64,000 bases of DNA from contig NC_084814.1 in assembly GCF_963583255.1 (NCBI RefSeq), forward strand, positions 20,786,262-20,850,261, read 5' to 3'. Source of the DNA: Pyrus communis. Lineage: Eukaryota; Streptophyta; Magnoliopsida; Rosales; Rosaceae. How positions within the stretch are numbered: the first letter of the stretch is position 1; each line of letters starts with the position of its first letter. The notes under the pieces were generated by a model. That model ran no database searches, was not told where the DNA came from, and was given only the letters and a program-made list of their open reading frames with translations. Positions 20,916-31,297 of this stretch are shown piece after piece. The translations under genes were made by a program, and so were the position numbers.

Positions 20916-22310
20916 GACCAATTTCTTTGCAGTGCAGTCAGCATATAAAATAACGATTGCAGCTAAAAACGAGCGTGAGAACATTACAGTGATCAATCCA
21001 ACTACCTTCAGAAGATAGCAAGGTGTATTTGATATCGATGAGTCAACATCGACAGTTCGCGATCAAGATGCTGCTGCTTGCAAGGAAAACTCTAGTGGAA
21101 TGTGGTTGCAGGACCACCAGTACAAGCAAAGCAAAGGGTCGATCTAAACTAGTAGGCTCTGCACAGATAATTCATTGTCAAGAATAAAAGTTTTGGAAAT
21201 AGAGAAAAAAAAACATAATCAAAATAACAATTGATATAGTATTTCGTTTCACCCATATATAATATGATAATAAGTTATAGAGGATCGATGACTTTGGAAT
21301 TGAACGGTTTCAATGAACATTTAACATTGCACTACGAGATAATAAAACATATCGGAAAAAATCCAAAAAGAGGAGTCATTTCGAATGGAGCTAGCAATAT
21401 TGCATGGGCCAAGTGTGATTTCTTCATAATTAAATATCATGATCTTTTAAAAAAAAATTCATTTCTAAAGTAATGGTGTCACATTCCGGTCCGGGCTCGA
21501 CTTCACCGTAGCACGATATTGGCCGCTTTGGGCCCCTACCACACCCTCACGGTTTTGTTTCTAGAAACTCACACAACACTTCCCGGCGGATCACCCATCT
21601 TAGAAATGCTCTCACCCCGTACTCGCTTAACTTCGGAGTTCCTACAGAATCCGAAACCAGTGAGCTCCCAAAAAGCCTCGTGCTAGGTAGGGATGAGAAT
21701 ATACATATAAGGATCACTCCCCTGGGTGATGTGGGATGTTACAATCCATCCCCCTTAGGGGCCCGACGTCCTCGTCGGCACACCACGACTAGGGTTAGGC
21801 TCTGATACCAAATTGTCACATCTCGACCCGGGCTCCCACCACATTCCGGGCTCTACTCCACCGTAGCATGATATTGTCCGCTTTGGGCTCCTACCACACC
21901 CTCACAGTTTTGTTTTTAAGAACTCACATGAGAACTTCCCAGTGAGTCACCCATCCTGGGAATGCTCCCGCCCCGTACTCGCTTAACTTCGGAGTTTCTA
22001 CAGAAACCGAAACCAGTGAGCTCCCAAAAGGCCTCGTGCTAGGTAAGGATGTGAATATACATATAAGGATCACTCCCCTGGGTGATGTGGGATGGAACCC
22101 AAAACCAGTGAGCTTCCAAAAAACCTTGTGCTAGGTAGGGATGAGAATATACATATAAAGATCACTCCCCTGGACTATGTGAGATGTTACAAGTGGAGTA
22201 GAGAGAGCATGTCAAATCAATAACGTGAATTGCATGAACAGTACTAATGGTGAATGGTGGGGCTTATGAACTGAATGCTAAAATTACTATATAATAAAAC
22301 TCTAATTAAG
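20916..22310. repeat. Decayed duplicated block, copy D (segments A and B), interrupted by Cassandra
   Basis: Segment A (20916-21060) matches 8876-9015. Segment B starts at 21289, breaks at 21476 and resumes at about 22192 (GAGTAGAGAGAGCATG...GGTGAATGGTGGGGC). The break is filled exactly by the Cassandra element. Confidence 0.75.
21477..22191 (-). mobile_element. Cassandra-type TRIM retrotransposon with 5S-rRNA-like LTRs
   Basis: LTR 1 (21477-21743, 267 bp) and LTR 2 (21814-22191) both begin TGTCACAT and end TTACA on the plus strand. The 70-bp interior holds, on the minus strand, a primer site TGGTATCAGAGCC (complement of 21798-21810, initiator Met tRNA) and a polypurine tract (TAAGGGGGATGGAT, complement of 21744-21757). 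Both LTRs contain minus-strand sequence very like plant 5S rRNA, including AACTCCGAAGTTAAGCG and GGATGGGTGA, the hallmark of Cassandra. There is no coding capacity. LTR 2 is about 110 bp longer because its promoter-distal part is duplicated. Flanks AATGG and AGTGG suggest a mutated 5-bp target duplication. Confidence 0.88.
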
Positions 22311-22312
22311 TC

Positions 22313-22366
22313 TGTATAAATAGGGTCACAATCACTATTCCTGTCTCCTAGGGTTTTCTTTTTTTC

Positions 22367-22404
<38 letters not shown>

Positions 22405-22640
22405 TTCAGCCAGGGGAATAAAAATCGAGTCCGAAGCCGGAAACTGTGGCTGCGGAAAGTGAGGAGATGCATGCAAACACTACGGGAAGCTCGATCACGC
22501 CCAGAAAGACCGCAGGCTGTTGAAGAACATTGTTGAATTATCTATGTTTTGTAGTTTTGTACATCACTACTCTCGAAATAAGTTATGCGAGCAGTGTGTT
22601 AGTGTTTATATTAGCTTTTGAATGTCGAATTATCTACATT
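22313..22640 (+). pseudogene. Relic 1 of a copia-derived zinc-knuckle/protease gene
   Basis: It resembles 29099-29310 from the TATA box (TATAAATAG, 22315-22323), through a CTAGGGTTTT leader and a (GA)n tract (22369-22399), to the ATG at 22400. The frame hits TGA at 22460, where the 29.2-kb relic has a Trp codon. The following CX2CX4HX4C knuckle has lost two cysteines (Cys to Tyr and Cys to Arg). After about 22525 the protease part is deleted and sequence like the family 3' end (GTTAGTGTTTATATTAGC) follows. Confidence 0.7.
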
Positions 22641-23400
22641 GTGTACATTTTTAATCGTAATGAGAGGATCACTATTTTAAATACTTTTTTTAAATAATTT
22701 AATTTGAACATCACATCGGAAGAATGTGCTTGTAGGTCATGTGGTTAATAGCCTCTACCCGTGCTGCATCGGCCCTCTCACCCCAAGCTTCCTGCAACCC
22801 CAATATTGCTTTTGTGAATGCCACCGACGTTTGCTGCCACGCAATTGGTATCCCCGTTTGGAGAAATGCTTGTGGTACAAGAATGTAGGGGTGCGTTCAA
22901 AAAGCCAAAAACAAAAAAAAATCGAACCAAAACAGAAAAAAAGGAACCACAGTTACTGTTTGTAGATGGTCTATAATGATTGGGTACTTTATACAGTTGG
23001 TCCTTAAAATTGGACATTTTAATAAAAGAGTTCTTGAAATAAAAATTTCATCAATTTAGTCCTAATATGAGTTTTGCAAATTAATTTGATCATTCTGTTA
23101 ATTTTTCGTTAAATTTTATGTTAGTACATTGATGTGACACACGAATATATCTCACTTAATTTAATCATAAAGCGCCAAATGTTTTAGTCATAAAACTATT
23201 ATGTTTAACATTTTATAACTAAAATGGGCAAATCAAAAATAAAAATAAATAAAAAGTTAAAAAAAGAATAAACCTCGTCAAGATCACCACCATAGCTACT
23301 GTCCATTTTGCAATTCGGATTCCTATGAATCGATTGTCACTTAAACTATAATTTCATATCATCAGTTCATTTTAATTTAGCAGTATTTATTTCGATATGT
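22641..23400. other. Intergenic DNA, no gene seen
   Basis: AT-rich. The ORFs at 22726-23017 on either strand have no recognisable similarity. Confidence 0.4.
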
Positions 23401-23955
23401 AAATAGTATGTGTATTTGCCACTTAATACTACAGTCTGGTGTTATTCATTTTTACTTATAAGTGAAATGTCTTAGGATCGATTCTCGCGCAAAACGAATT
23501 TGAACTACATTATTGCTAGCCCATTATGAGGCTAAGCCCAATCTCTCTCCCCTTAGTGTAGATAATATCAATTGTTCAAAAAAAAAGTATATGTATTTAA
23601 GTAGTTGTATTAAAGAAAAATTCAAAGAGCCACTTAAAATTATAGTTTAGTGGTATTTCTCTTCACTTATAAATGAGAGGTTTTACATTTGATTTTCGCC
23701 AACAGTGAATTTGAACCACGTTATTACTAGTCTATTGTGAGGCTAAGCCCTCATGTTAATATACATAATATCGTTTATGTTATTTCTTTTGTACATAAGA
23801 TATTATCTATACTGAGAGGAAGAGGTTTAGTCTCACAATAGACTAACAATAATATGGTTCAAACTCGCTTTTGATGAGAATTGAACCTAAAACCTCGCAC
23901 TTACAAATGAAGAAAATTATCATTAGATCATAGTACTAAGTGGCAATATCGTTTA
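23401..23955. repeat. Cluster of three tRNA-derived SINE copies
   Basis: Copies lie at about 23416-23586 (+), 23625-23780 (+) and 23795-23950 (-). They share the head CACTTA.TACTA, a B-box-like TTAGGATCGATTCTCG region, the middle GAATTTGAACCAC.TTATT.CTAG, and the tail TGTAGATAATATC followed by A-rich sequence. Other copies are at 28385-28460 (3' end only), 53676-53845 and 54421-54592. No coding capacity. Confidence 0.65.
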
Positions 23956-24049
23956 TTAAGAAGAAAAAAAAATCCAACAAGAGGGAGACTTACATAGAAA
24001 GATAGCCCAACTCCCAACGTATAATAAATAAATAAATAAATAAAATCTG

Positions 24050-24450
24050 ATCAAGTCCTTAAGACCAACTTCAACCTTTGGAGTAAGTTCTAAAATTTAG
24101 CATCTATTCTCCCTCATTTCCTTCTAACCCTTGGGCTAATTTGGGGTTCTGGGTTAGAAGCTAAAATTGGACCAAATTCCGTCCACAAATGTGGGTTGGG
24201 TTAGTGGTGTGCCCACATGTGAAAGTGGAAAACTAGATGTGAAGCCCAGTCACCTAGGCCTCACTCTCGGACGCGCTAGCTGCAGCACCAGCCAAACCCC
24301 ATACACATGGGCATGTCCCCCACCTGTCGGTAGACATAATGAGCCTAATGGCTCTTTTTTTTTTTTATCCAACAGCACAGTTTAAATGGGTTGTTGGTTG
24401 ATCCAACATTCCACGTTCAAATTTTATATTTTTTATATTTATATATTCAT
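24050..24450. other. GC-richer island, probable MITE remnant
   Basis: The stretch CCAACTTCAACCTTTGGAG...GGTTGATCCAACATTCC is richer in GC than its surroundings and looks like a non-autonomous DNA element, but I could not define matching ends. The short ORF 24167-24385 is not convincing. Confidence 0.3.
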
Positions 24451-24719
24451 TGAATCCAACGGTTGAGATTGAATATAATCAAATCTAATGGTAAAAAAAA
24501 AGATTTAATTGTCCAACAGATAAAATAATTATAAAAATTATTTAACTCAAAATTAACCCAAAAACTCTATAATACCTATGTATTTGTTCAAACATCCACA
24601 CAAAACTCACTATTCTCCTACAATTCTTCCAATTTTTCTTTCTACCATCTTCCAAAACCATTTCTTCCAATTTCCAAAATTTTCAAGATTGCAAAAATCA
24701 TATTAGAGGTTGTAATTGG

Positions 24720-25350
24720 TCATTTGAGGAAGATGTTGTTTTATGTTTGACATGAGTTTCTATTAGTGAAGATGGTGCCGTCGGTATGAATCAAAATAAA
24801 AAGGTTTTGTGGGCTAAAATAGTTGATAAGTTCAATGAAAACTCCAACGTCGGCCGAATGAAAGTTGGTGGTGTTTACGATCAGTTGAAGGTTATCAACA
24901 AAGCATGCATTTTATGGTAGAGAAGCTTGGGGGCTGTGGTTAACATGGTTTAGTGGAAGGAGCGCTGCATAAGTGGTGAGTTTCTTTATTGATATTTTAT
25001 TTGTCATGTACATAATCTTATTTTGCAACTAATTGTATTTATGTATTTCTTGCATAGGGTGACAAAGTAATGGCAATTTACAAGACAAGAACTACGCCAA
25101 AAAATCAAGCTTTTAAGTTGCATCAAGCTTGGGACATCCTCAAGGATTGTCTGATGTGTGGAACTGATACGGACCAACAATAGGGAAAATTATTGGTAAT
25201 GAAGCCGCAAACACAAATAATATCAATAAATGTGTCGATTCGTTGACTCCAACTTCTTCTTTTGCAAGGTTTCCGTGAACAGATAAGCAAAATGAAGCAA
25301 AGAAAAAAGAAAAATTCAAAGATTCAGTTAGTGCAACGATTTCTGCCGGG
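24720..25350 (+). pseudogene. Decayed Myb/SANT-like (NAM-associated type) gene fragment
   Basis: The plus strand keeps WAKIVDKFNENSNVGRMKV, then a stop, then after a GT-AG intron (about 24976-25058, GTGAGT...TGCATAG) the stretch MAIYKTRTTPKNQAFKLHQA and WDILKDC. A basic Lys/Glu tail (DKQNEAKKK) follows further on. This resembles the large plant family often annotated as NAM-associated or 'GST T3-like', related to Myb domains of Harbinger-type elements. In-frame stops and a shift make it non-functional. Confidence 0.55.
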
Positions 25351-25700
25351 TGAGGCTCGGTGGACCATCCACAATGTTAGGCACATCCCGGGTTTGTGCG
25401 GAATTTGATTTCGGTGGGGCAGTTGGATAAGGAGGGTTATGATCTGTAAGTAGATTGTCGGACGAGGACTTGGAAGCTATCGAAGAGAGGTGAAGAGCTT
25501 TTCACGTATGATTTCGAGCTTCCTCCAGGCTTTATCTCGCTTATTCGGTCTGAGTAGTCTACTGACGAAGATATGCTTAATTAGTTGTTTAGTAAGTAAA
25601 TTAGTAGTAGTACATTGCTAATCCCGAACCAAGCTCTGCAAGCAGTATGTTAGTGTTTATTAGCCTTTGAATGTTGAATTATCGATGTTTTGTCGCTACT
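25351..25700 (+). pseudogene. Relic 2 of the copia-derived zinc-knuckle/protease gene (3' half only)
   Basis: Sequence encoding GEARWTIHNVRHIPGL, then after a one-base loss the equivalent of NLISVGQL and the C-terminal region, aligns with 29545-29745. The 3' flank (GCAAGCAGTATGTTAGTG..TTTGAATGTTGAATTATC) also matches relics 1 and 3. The zinc-knuckle half is absent and the segment abuts the Myb-like pseudogene directly. Confidence 0.65.
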
Positions 25701-28130
25701 TCTGAATCAAACTCTGCAAGCAGTATCTTAAATCTCGTTTGGCATATCGTATAAAGTACTGGATATGACTAATTATACGGAACTGGTTGTTTAGTACATT
25801 TATGTACTAAATAGTCTTCGGATAATTAATCCGGACCTACTAATTTTATACGGCACACGCCCGCTTATCTATATCCTCTCCACAACCTCGGTATTATGAG
25901 TCGGGTTCTTCGTTTTTGTCCAACAATCTCTCCCTCGTTGCACATCGTCCGTGAAGTCCTCCCCATGGACTGGATCTAATCGAAGGACTAAAAAGTGCAG
26001 CAATGGAAAATATAAAGACTGGATTGGCCATCCCAGAGATTCCATTGCCACCCTTCTCCTTCGTCTCCTCCTCCACTTCTTTGAATTTGGAACCGAAAGT
26101 TATGGCAATGATCTGAGATTTCCACCAGCCTTCTCTCTTCTTCATCTCTTGTCTCAATTTGATTTATTGGATTGGCAAAGTTTTTCTTCACTCCGTTCCC
26201 GGTGAGGTGTGCGATGTTGACCCAGCCCCTTTCAGGCTCTTAAACATAATTAATTCTTATCAATGAATTAATTGTAAGGAATTGAGATTTCCAACACTGT
26301 TATCAATAGTAGGGTGGTAGTGGTGATTGTTGGGCGGCGACCTGGGTTTGTTTCTTCTTTCCTCTGGTTCTTTTTGTCGGTGTAATGGATTTTGATTGTT
26401 TATTTATTATCTTTTTTTTTCTTCATTTTATCTTTTATCATTTTTTTAAATTTGATTTTTATTTTATCATCAAATTTTCATTTTAACATCAATTATTCTG
26501 TTAATTTTTTTTTTAAATATTATAGTTCGGGATATTATTCAATATACAGATTAATCTGATGCAGCACCAAACGCCGGATTAATTTAGTCAGTACTATCTG
26601 ACGACTATTTATCATTTTCAACTGAAATAGACAGTATAATCCAAGCTGCCAAACGAGGCTTTAATGTTTATATTAACATTTTAATGTCGAATTATCCATA
26701 TTGTGTACATTAAGAGCCATAATTTTTTTTTTTGAGAGGACTAGCTGAAATTAGTACTATAAATTTATATTTACTTATATAATAATTAATATAAAATAAC
26801 AATACAGAATATAAACTATTCTTAAAATCATAACTCTAACCCATAAATTTAAAGATCATATAAGTAGTTAATGTATTAATTAAATCAAGAATAAATAAAT
26901 AAATTAATTAATTAAGAGCGAACAAATGTGACATTCATTGAAAATGACAAGGGAAAGTAAGAAAATATAGAAATAAGGATCTAACTGTGGATTTAAAATT
27001 TTTATTCTTCTTCTTTTTAGTAAGGAGCACGGATAAATTGCATAAGGTAAATGATTTTTAATATAAAATATATTATTTATTTTCCATCCTTTACTATATA
27101 TACATTTATTTACACTGTTCTAAAAAGAGATAGATTGTCTGCCCTCTTATTTGGGTACCTTTTTCATTCCCTTCTATTTGGACGGCGTCTAGGCGCTGAG
27201 CGTGGGAGGCCCGATGCGCTTTAGGGCAAATCGTTTACAGAAATCGGTGGGGAGTTAGGCAGCCGTCTAGGCACTCCTAGGTGGTCTAAGCGGTGCTAGG
27301 CAGCATCTCTAGGCGGATGAATATCGTCTCCTTCCACAGCTGGCTCTGCAACTTCGTTTTCGAACTCTCCTCTTCTACACAGTGTTCTGTTTTCGTCGTC
27401 GTCTTCTGCTCTCCTCTAATTCATACTATCTCATTTAAGCAGACTCACATCTGCAACTCCAACTGAAAAAGGAATTTGAAGAGGAAAATAGAAGAAAATG
27501 TGCAAAAGGAGGAAGACGAAACAAAAAATAAAACCTACGTACTGTTTGGAGTACAAAAGTGGCGTTGTGATGTGCACCTACGTACTGTTTTTACTGTCAT
27601 TGTTCACCACTAGCCGTATAATTATCTATACTATTATTAAAAAAACCTTTCTTGTCAATTTTTTTTTCCCTTAATTTGTCCATACATTATTGACAAAAAA
27701 AAAATAATAATAATTTTGTACCTTTTAACAAAATTACATTCATATTCCTTTTTTTTTAATGCTTTTTTTTTTTTATTTTACTCTCACTTTTGGTGCAGAA
27801 TATTTACATAAAAATAACAAAACAGTAATTATGTAATATTAAAAAAATATATATACATTTAGGGTTTAGCACTTATTAAAAGAAATTATTTACACACACA
27901 AAATGTGTGCTCTCTGCTAATTAAATATAATAACTTGCTTTCTTTACATTTTTTACACTTAAATCTTTGGTAAGGATTCAGGCCTTCGGTAATGTGATAG
28001 AGGTAGAGTACATCTTTTGCTCTGGGCTCCAACAATTGGAAGCGGCTTGGGACTGGGAGAGGTGAGTGGAGGCGTCGTGGGCATTTTTCTTAATGTTGTA
28101 TTAATTTTGCTAACACCAAACCATATTAGA
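25701..28130. other. Intergenic DNA, mostly AT-rich, no gene seen
   Basis: Overlapping ORFs at 25869-26205 are not recognisable. About 26640-26715 resembles the 3' flank of the copia-derived relics. Near 27180-27310 the string CTAGGCG and variants recur several times, typical of a diverged repeat. A string TCTATACTATTATTAAA at about 27626 resembles a Helitron 5' end, with no 3' end found. Confidence 0.4.
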
Positions 28131-28187
28131 ACGTCTCCAAATGAAATGTCAAAATTTAATCAAACGGCTAGTGGTGAACAATTGAGC

Positions 28188-28313
28188 CTAAGGATCAAAT
28201 GATTCAAGCTGTTGAAATTTGATGCAACGACTACAAACAGAGGCCCCTCTAAAAGTTATAATAATTGTAGCCGTTGCATCAAATTTCAACGGCTCGGATC
28301 ATTTGATCCTTAA
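28188..28313. repeat. Foldback element with about 46-bp arms
   Basis: The left arm (about 28190-28235, AAGGATCAAATGATTCAAGC..) and right arm (about 28265-28311, ..GGATCATTTGATCCTT) are nearly perfect complements around a loop of about 29 bases. Homologous arms occur at about 39030-39135. Confidence 0.75.
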
Positions 28314-29090
28314 ACTTAGTTTTTTAGATCTGGAGAGGATCTGGGTTATATCGGAATCTAACTTTTTTTAGGTTAAAATGTTCATAAAAATAAATTATGA
28401 TAACTTATTGTAAGGCTAAGCTCACCCCATCCTCTTAGTGTAGATAATATCACTTGTTAAAAAAAAATTAAAAAAATAAAAAAAAGGTACACTGATACTT
28501 TTTTTTTTTTCCCTTTTCCCAAAAACCCTATGCTGAGCATTCAAGTCTTAGGCTCCAAGTCCCTCTTTTCTTGTATTTCTCCATGTTTCACATTTCATGG
28601 AAGTGTTCGATCATGCTCCTTTATTCTAGCTCCACTCCCCTAAATCTAGGGTTCATGGGAAGTGGCCCATTGCCTGAGCCTTAATTTTTGCACCCACAAT
28701 CTTGTGAGATGATCGATGTGAGACCTTTTTCTTTATTCAACAATTAATGAATCTCTTTGCACTAAATTGGTGATTTGTGGCAGGGTTAGAAGAAGTTCAC
28801 TATTGTGACCTTATTACATTTAAATTTATCTCTTTATTAAGGGTTTGTCTTGAATAATCCGGACTAGTGAGTACGTCAACTTTTTATCGACGAGATTTGT
28901 AAGTAAGAAAAAAAAAAGTATTTTCTCAATTTAATCTCATTTTTAATACCATTTACTCATTTAGTAGTCCTGTTAAAAAAAAATTTATTAAAGGACAACC
29001 CAATCCAAAACAAATAGACCAAAGAAATTCACTAGTCGATCCCCAAAAGCCCAACAAATATTAATAAAATAAAATAAAAAGAATCCCTAG
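28314..29090. other. Intergenic DNA with a SINE 3' end
   Basis: About 28400-28465 is the 3' end of the SINE family (AAGGCTAAGCTCA...TGTAGATAATATC then A-rich). The rest shows no gene. Confidence 0.45.
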
Positions 29091-29098
29091 TAGTCTCC

Positions 29099-29105
29099 TA
29101 TAAAT
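29099..29105 (+). promoter_or_regulatory. TATA box of copia-derived gene (relic 3)
   Basis: TATAAAT lies 92 bp before the ATG at 29191, with a TTAGGGTTTT leader motif shortly after. A matching TATA box precedes relic 1 at 22315, so the promoter was copied with the gene. Confidence 0.5.
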
Positions 29106-29190
29106 GGGACCATGACCCCGCCTTAGGGTTTTTTCAAGAGACCAAAACAAAGGGCAAAAGGGGAGAGAGAACGAGAGAGGCAAAGCAAAT

Positions 29191-29747
29191 ATGGAATCAA
29201 GCACCAGCGGCATAAAAATCGAGGCCGATCTCGGAAAATCGGGCTTCGGAAAGTGGGGAGACGCATGCTCGCACTGTGGGAAGCTTGATCACGCCCACAA
29301 AGATTGCAGGCTGCTGAAGAACAACGTCGGTGCCGCAGACACCATCGAAGTCATCAACGACGCTCTGACAGCCCCCTTGAATCCTGGATCTTCAGCACCG
29401 CCGCCGCGTTCCACTGCTCGCCGCACAAGGGGATTTTCGAGAAGTACACCGCCGGAAACTACGGCAAGGCCTACTTCGGCCTGAACAACAGTTCGCTGGA
29501 CATTGTCGGGAAAGGCGACGTTCGGGTCAAGTTGCCGGGCGGGGCGAGGTGGATCATCCACAATGTGAAGCACATTCCGGGTTTGGTGTGGAATTTGATT
29601 TCGGTGGGGCAGTTGGCTAACGAGGGTTATGCTCCGCAAATGTCTAGCGGGAGCTGGAAGGTACTCAAAGCTGGAGAATTGCTTTTCACTTATGAATTTG
29701 TGCTTATTCCGAACATGATCACGTTTGTTACGTCCTCCAGAGATTAG
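29191..29747 (+). pseudogene. Copia-derived zinc-knuckle and protease-like gene, relic 3 (best preserved, one frameshift)
   Basis: The frame from ATG 29191 encodes a CX2CX4HX4C zinc knuckle (CSHCGKLDHAHKDC, about residues 27-40). Near 29362-29375 the homology moves to another frame, which continues to 29747. That second part matches the Ty1/copia region from protease to pre-integrase: WIFSTAAAFHCSPHKG, then FEKYTAGNYGKAYFG, DIVGKGDVRVKL, VKHIPGLVWNLISVGQL and a C-terminal WKVLKAGELLF. The protease catalytic D-T/S-G is replaced by S-T-A, so proteolysis is not expected. There is no integrase core or RT. A one-base indel would explain the shift. It is either a pseudogene of a small co-opted gene family or a decayed copia fragment multiplied with its promoter. 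Confidence 0.7.
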
Positions 29748-31297
29748 GGTTTATGATCATGTTTCGGGCTTTGGGTTTACGGTTTATAACTACATGGTTT
29801 GATGAAGAAGAGCTTGGTTGGTTGGTTAGGTAATTGGTACATTGTCGTTGATCGAAATCGAGCTCTGTTAGAATTATGTGTTAGTGTTGATATTAGCTTT
29901 TGAACTTCAAATTAACGATGTTAAGTACGCTTTTAATCGAAATGAAATCCCTACGCTTGTCAAGGCTTCCGTTTTTATATTGTTCATGTTGTTCGATTGT
30001 GAATTGCTCCCACCAATCACAACTATTATTATGTTTTGTTGCTTCCAAATGGTATACAATTTTTGTAATGGTAGAATTTACCAGTTCTTCAGGCGTGCTT
30101 TGCTGCGAGGCGTATAGAATTTTCCTCGAGGCCCTATACCACACGCTTGACCAGGACTGGCGTTTACAAATCAGGGGATTGAACCCTCTGAATTTCTTGC
30201 TGCTATTGTCCAAGCAAGTTCTGTGCCCATTGCTGCATTTTCAGCAACGGGTCGAGCGTGGAATACTGGTTGTATGTGCTGGGGGAAATGACCGATCCAT
30301 GGTTTGCTGGAACTGACTGATCGAGAGTGGAATACACATCTACTCCATAGCCCCCGCCAACCTGAGTTACGCCAGTAGGGAGCTGTCTCCTCCATGGGCA
30401 TTGTGCAGCCCGGTGGCAAACTTAGTGCAAATTGCACAAGACGGTAATTTGGTGACCATGCGTAAGTGGCTTGACTATGCGCCGATCGGCAATGCAGCTG
30501 GGAATTTTGTCCTCCTTGAAACAAGTTGGACTCGTATTCGTCTCCTCAAGTTGGAGCCGAGCAAGAGAGTCTGCAACAGCCTTTTCGTTTTTGAGACAAG
30601 TCGTCGGAGTGTCTTTCTTTTTATATTTACAAAAGGATGAAGGTGTCTACAAACGGAATGCTAGCGAGCATTCAGAGGTTTGCTCGAACATATTTTTAAC
30701 ACGAGGAGGGAATTTGTACGGACACAACAATGAGGCATCAAGTTAATTAAATTCAAGCACTGTAAAGTTTTGGTTAGATATGTTTGCTGCTCAAACATAT
30801 GCAGGCAAACTCGAAACTCCTCACAAAAACCATAAAAACATAAATGAAAAGCATACGAAGAGGACTACCGGTCTCACCCCGAAGCGAAGATCCTGGTCCC
30901 GCGAGGGACTTGGCGTTGAATCTTTCGTATAAGAGTTAAATGTAGCAAGTTGATCACATCTCTCGCATAAATGCGTCCTACTTGAGGTTTGTTGTACAAT
31001 TAGGTTTAATTTTCTTTTCAAATAACGAATTAGATTGAATCGAAAAAATAATATGAATGATGGAGCTCAAGGCAATGCTGTTGAAACGTTTCCCATTAAC
31101 AAGGGAGGGTCTGAAATTGAACTGTATATCCATCAAACAGGCTATGAACAGATGCTAAATTATACAAAGCAATAAGCAGGTCCTAATATTATTAAAGAAA
31201 GTTATAATTAAACAATTGGCTGATTACCAAAATAAATAAATAAATAAATAATACTATTTGTTGTGTAAACTCGAACTCAATCTCACGCTGCAGATAT
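29748..31297. other. Intergenic; coding-like remnant around 30130-30640
   Basis: About 30130-30640 is GC-richer and keeps partly open frames on the minus strand (e.g. GGGYGVDVYSTLDQSV, then a Gln-rich end), broken by stops and shifts. I do not recognise it. The rest, including an (AATA)n tract at about 31229-31252, shows no gene. Confidence 0.4.

Noticed and set aside
21560..22040. Possible genuine 5S rRNA genes
   Set aside because: Similarity is partial and diverged, and sits inside LTRs with a primer site and polypurine tract, so it is the Cassandra 5S-derived promoter and not a 5S locus.
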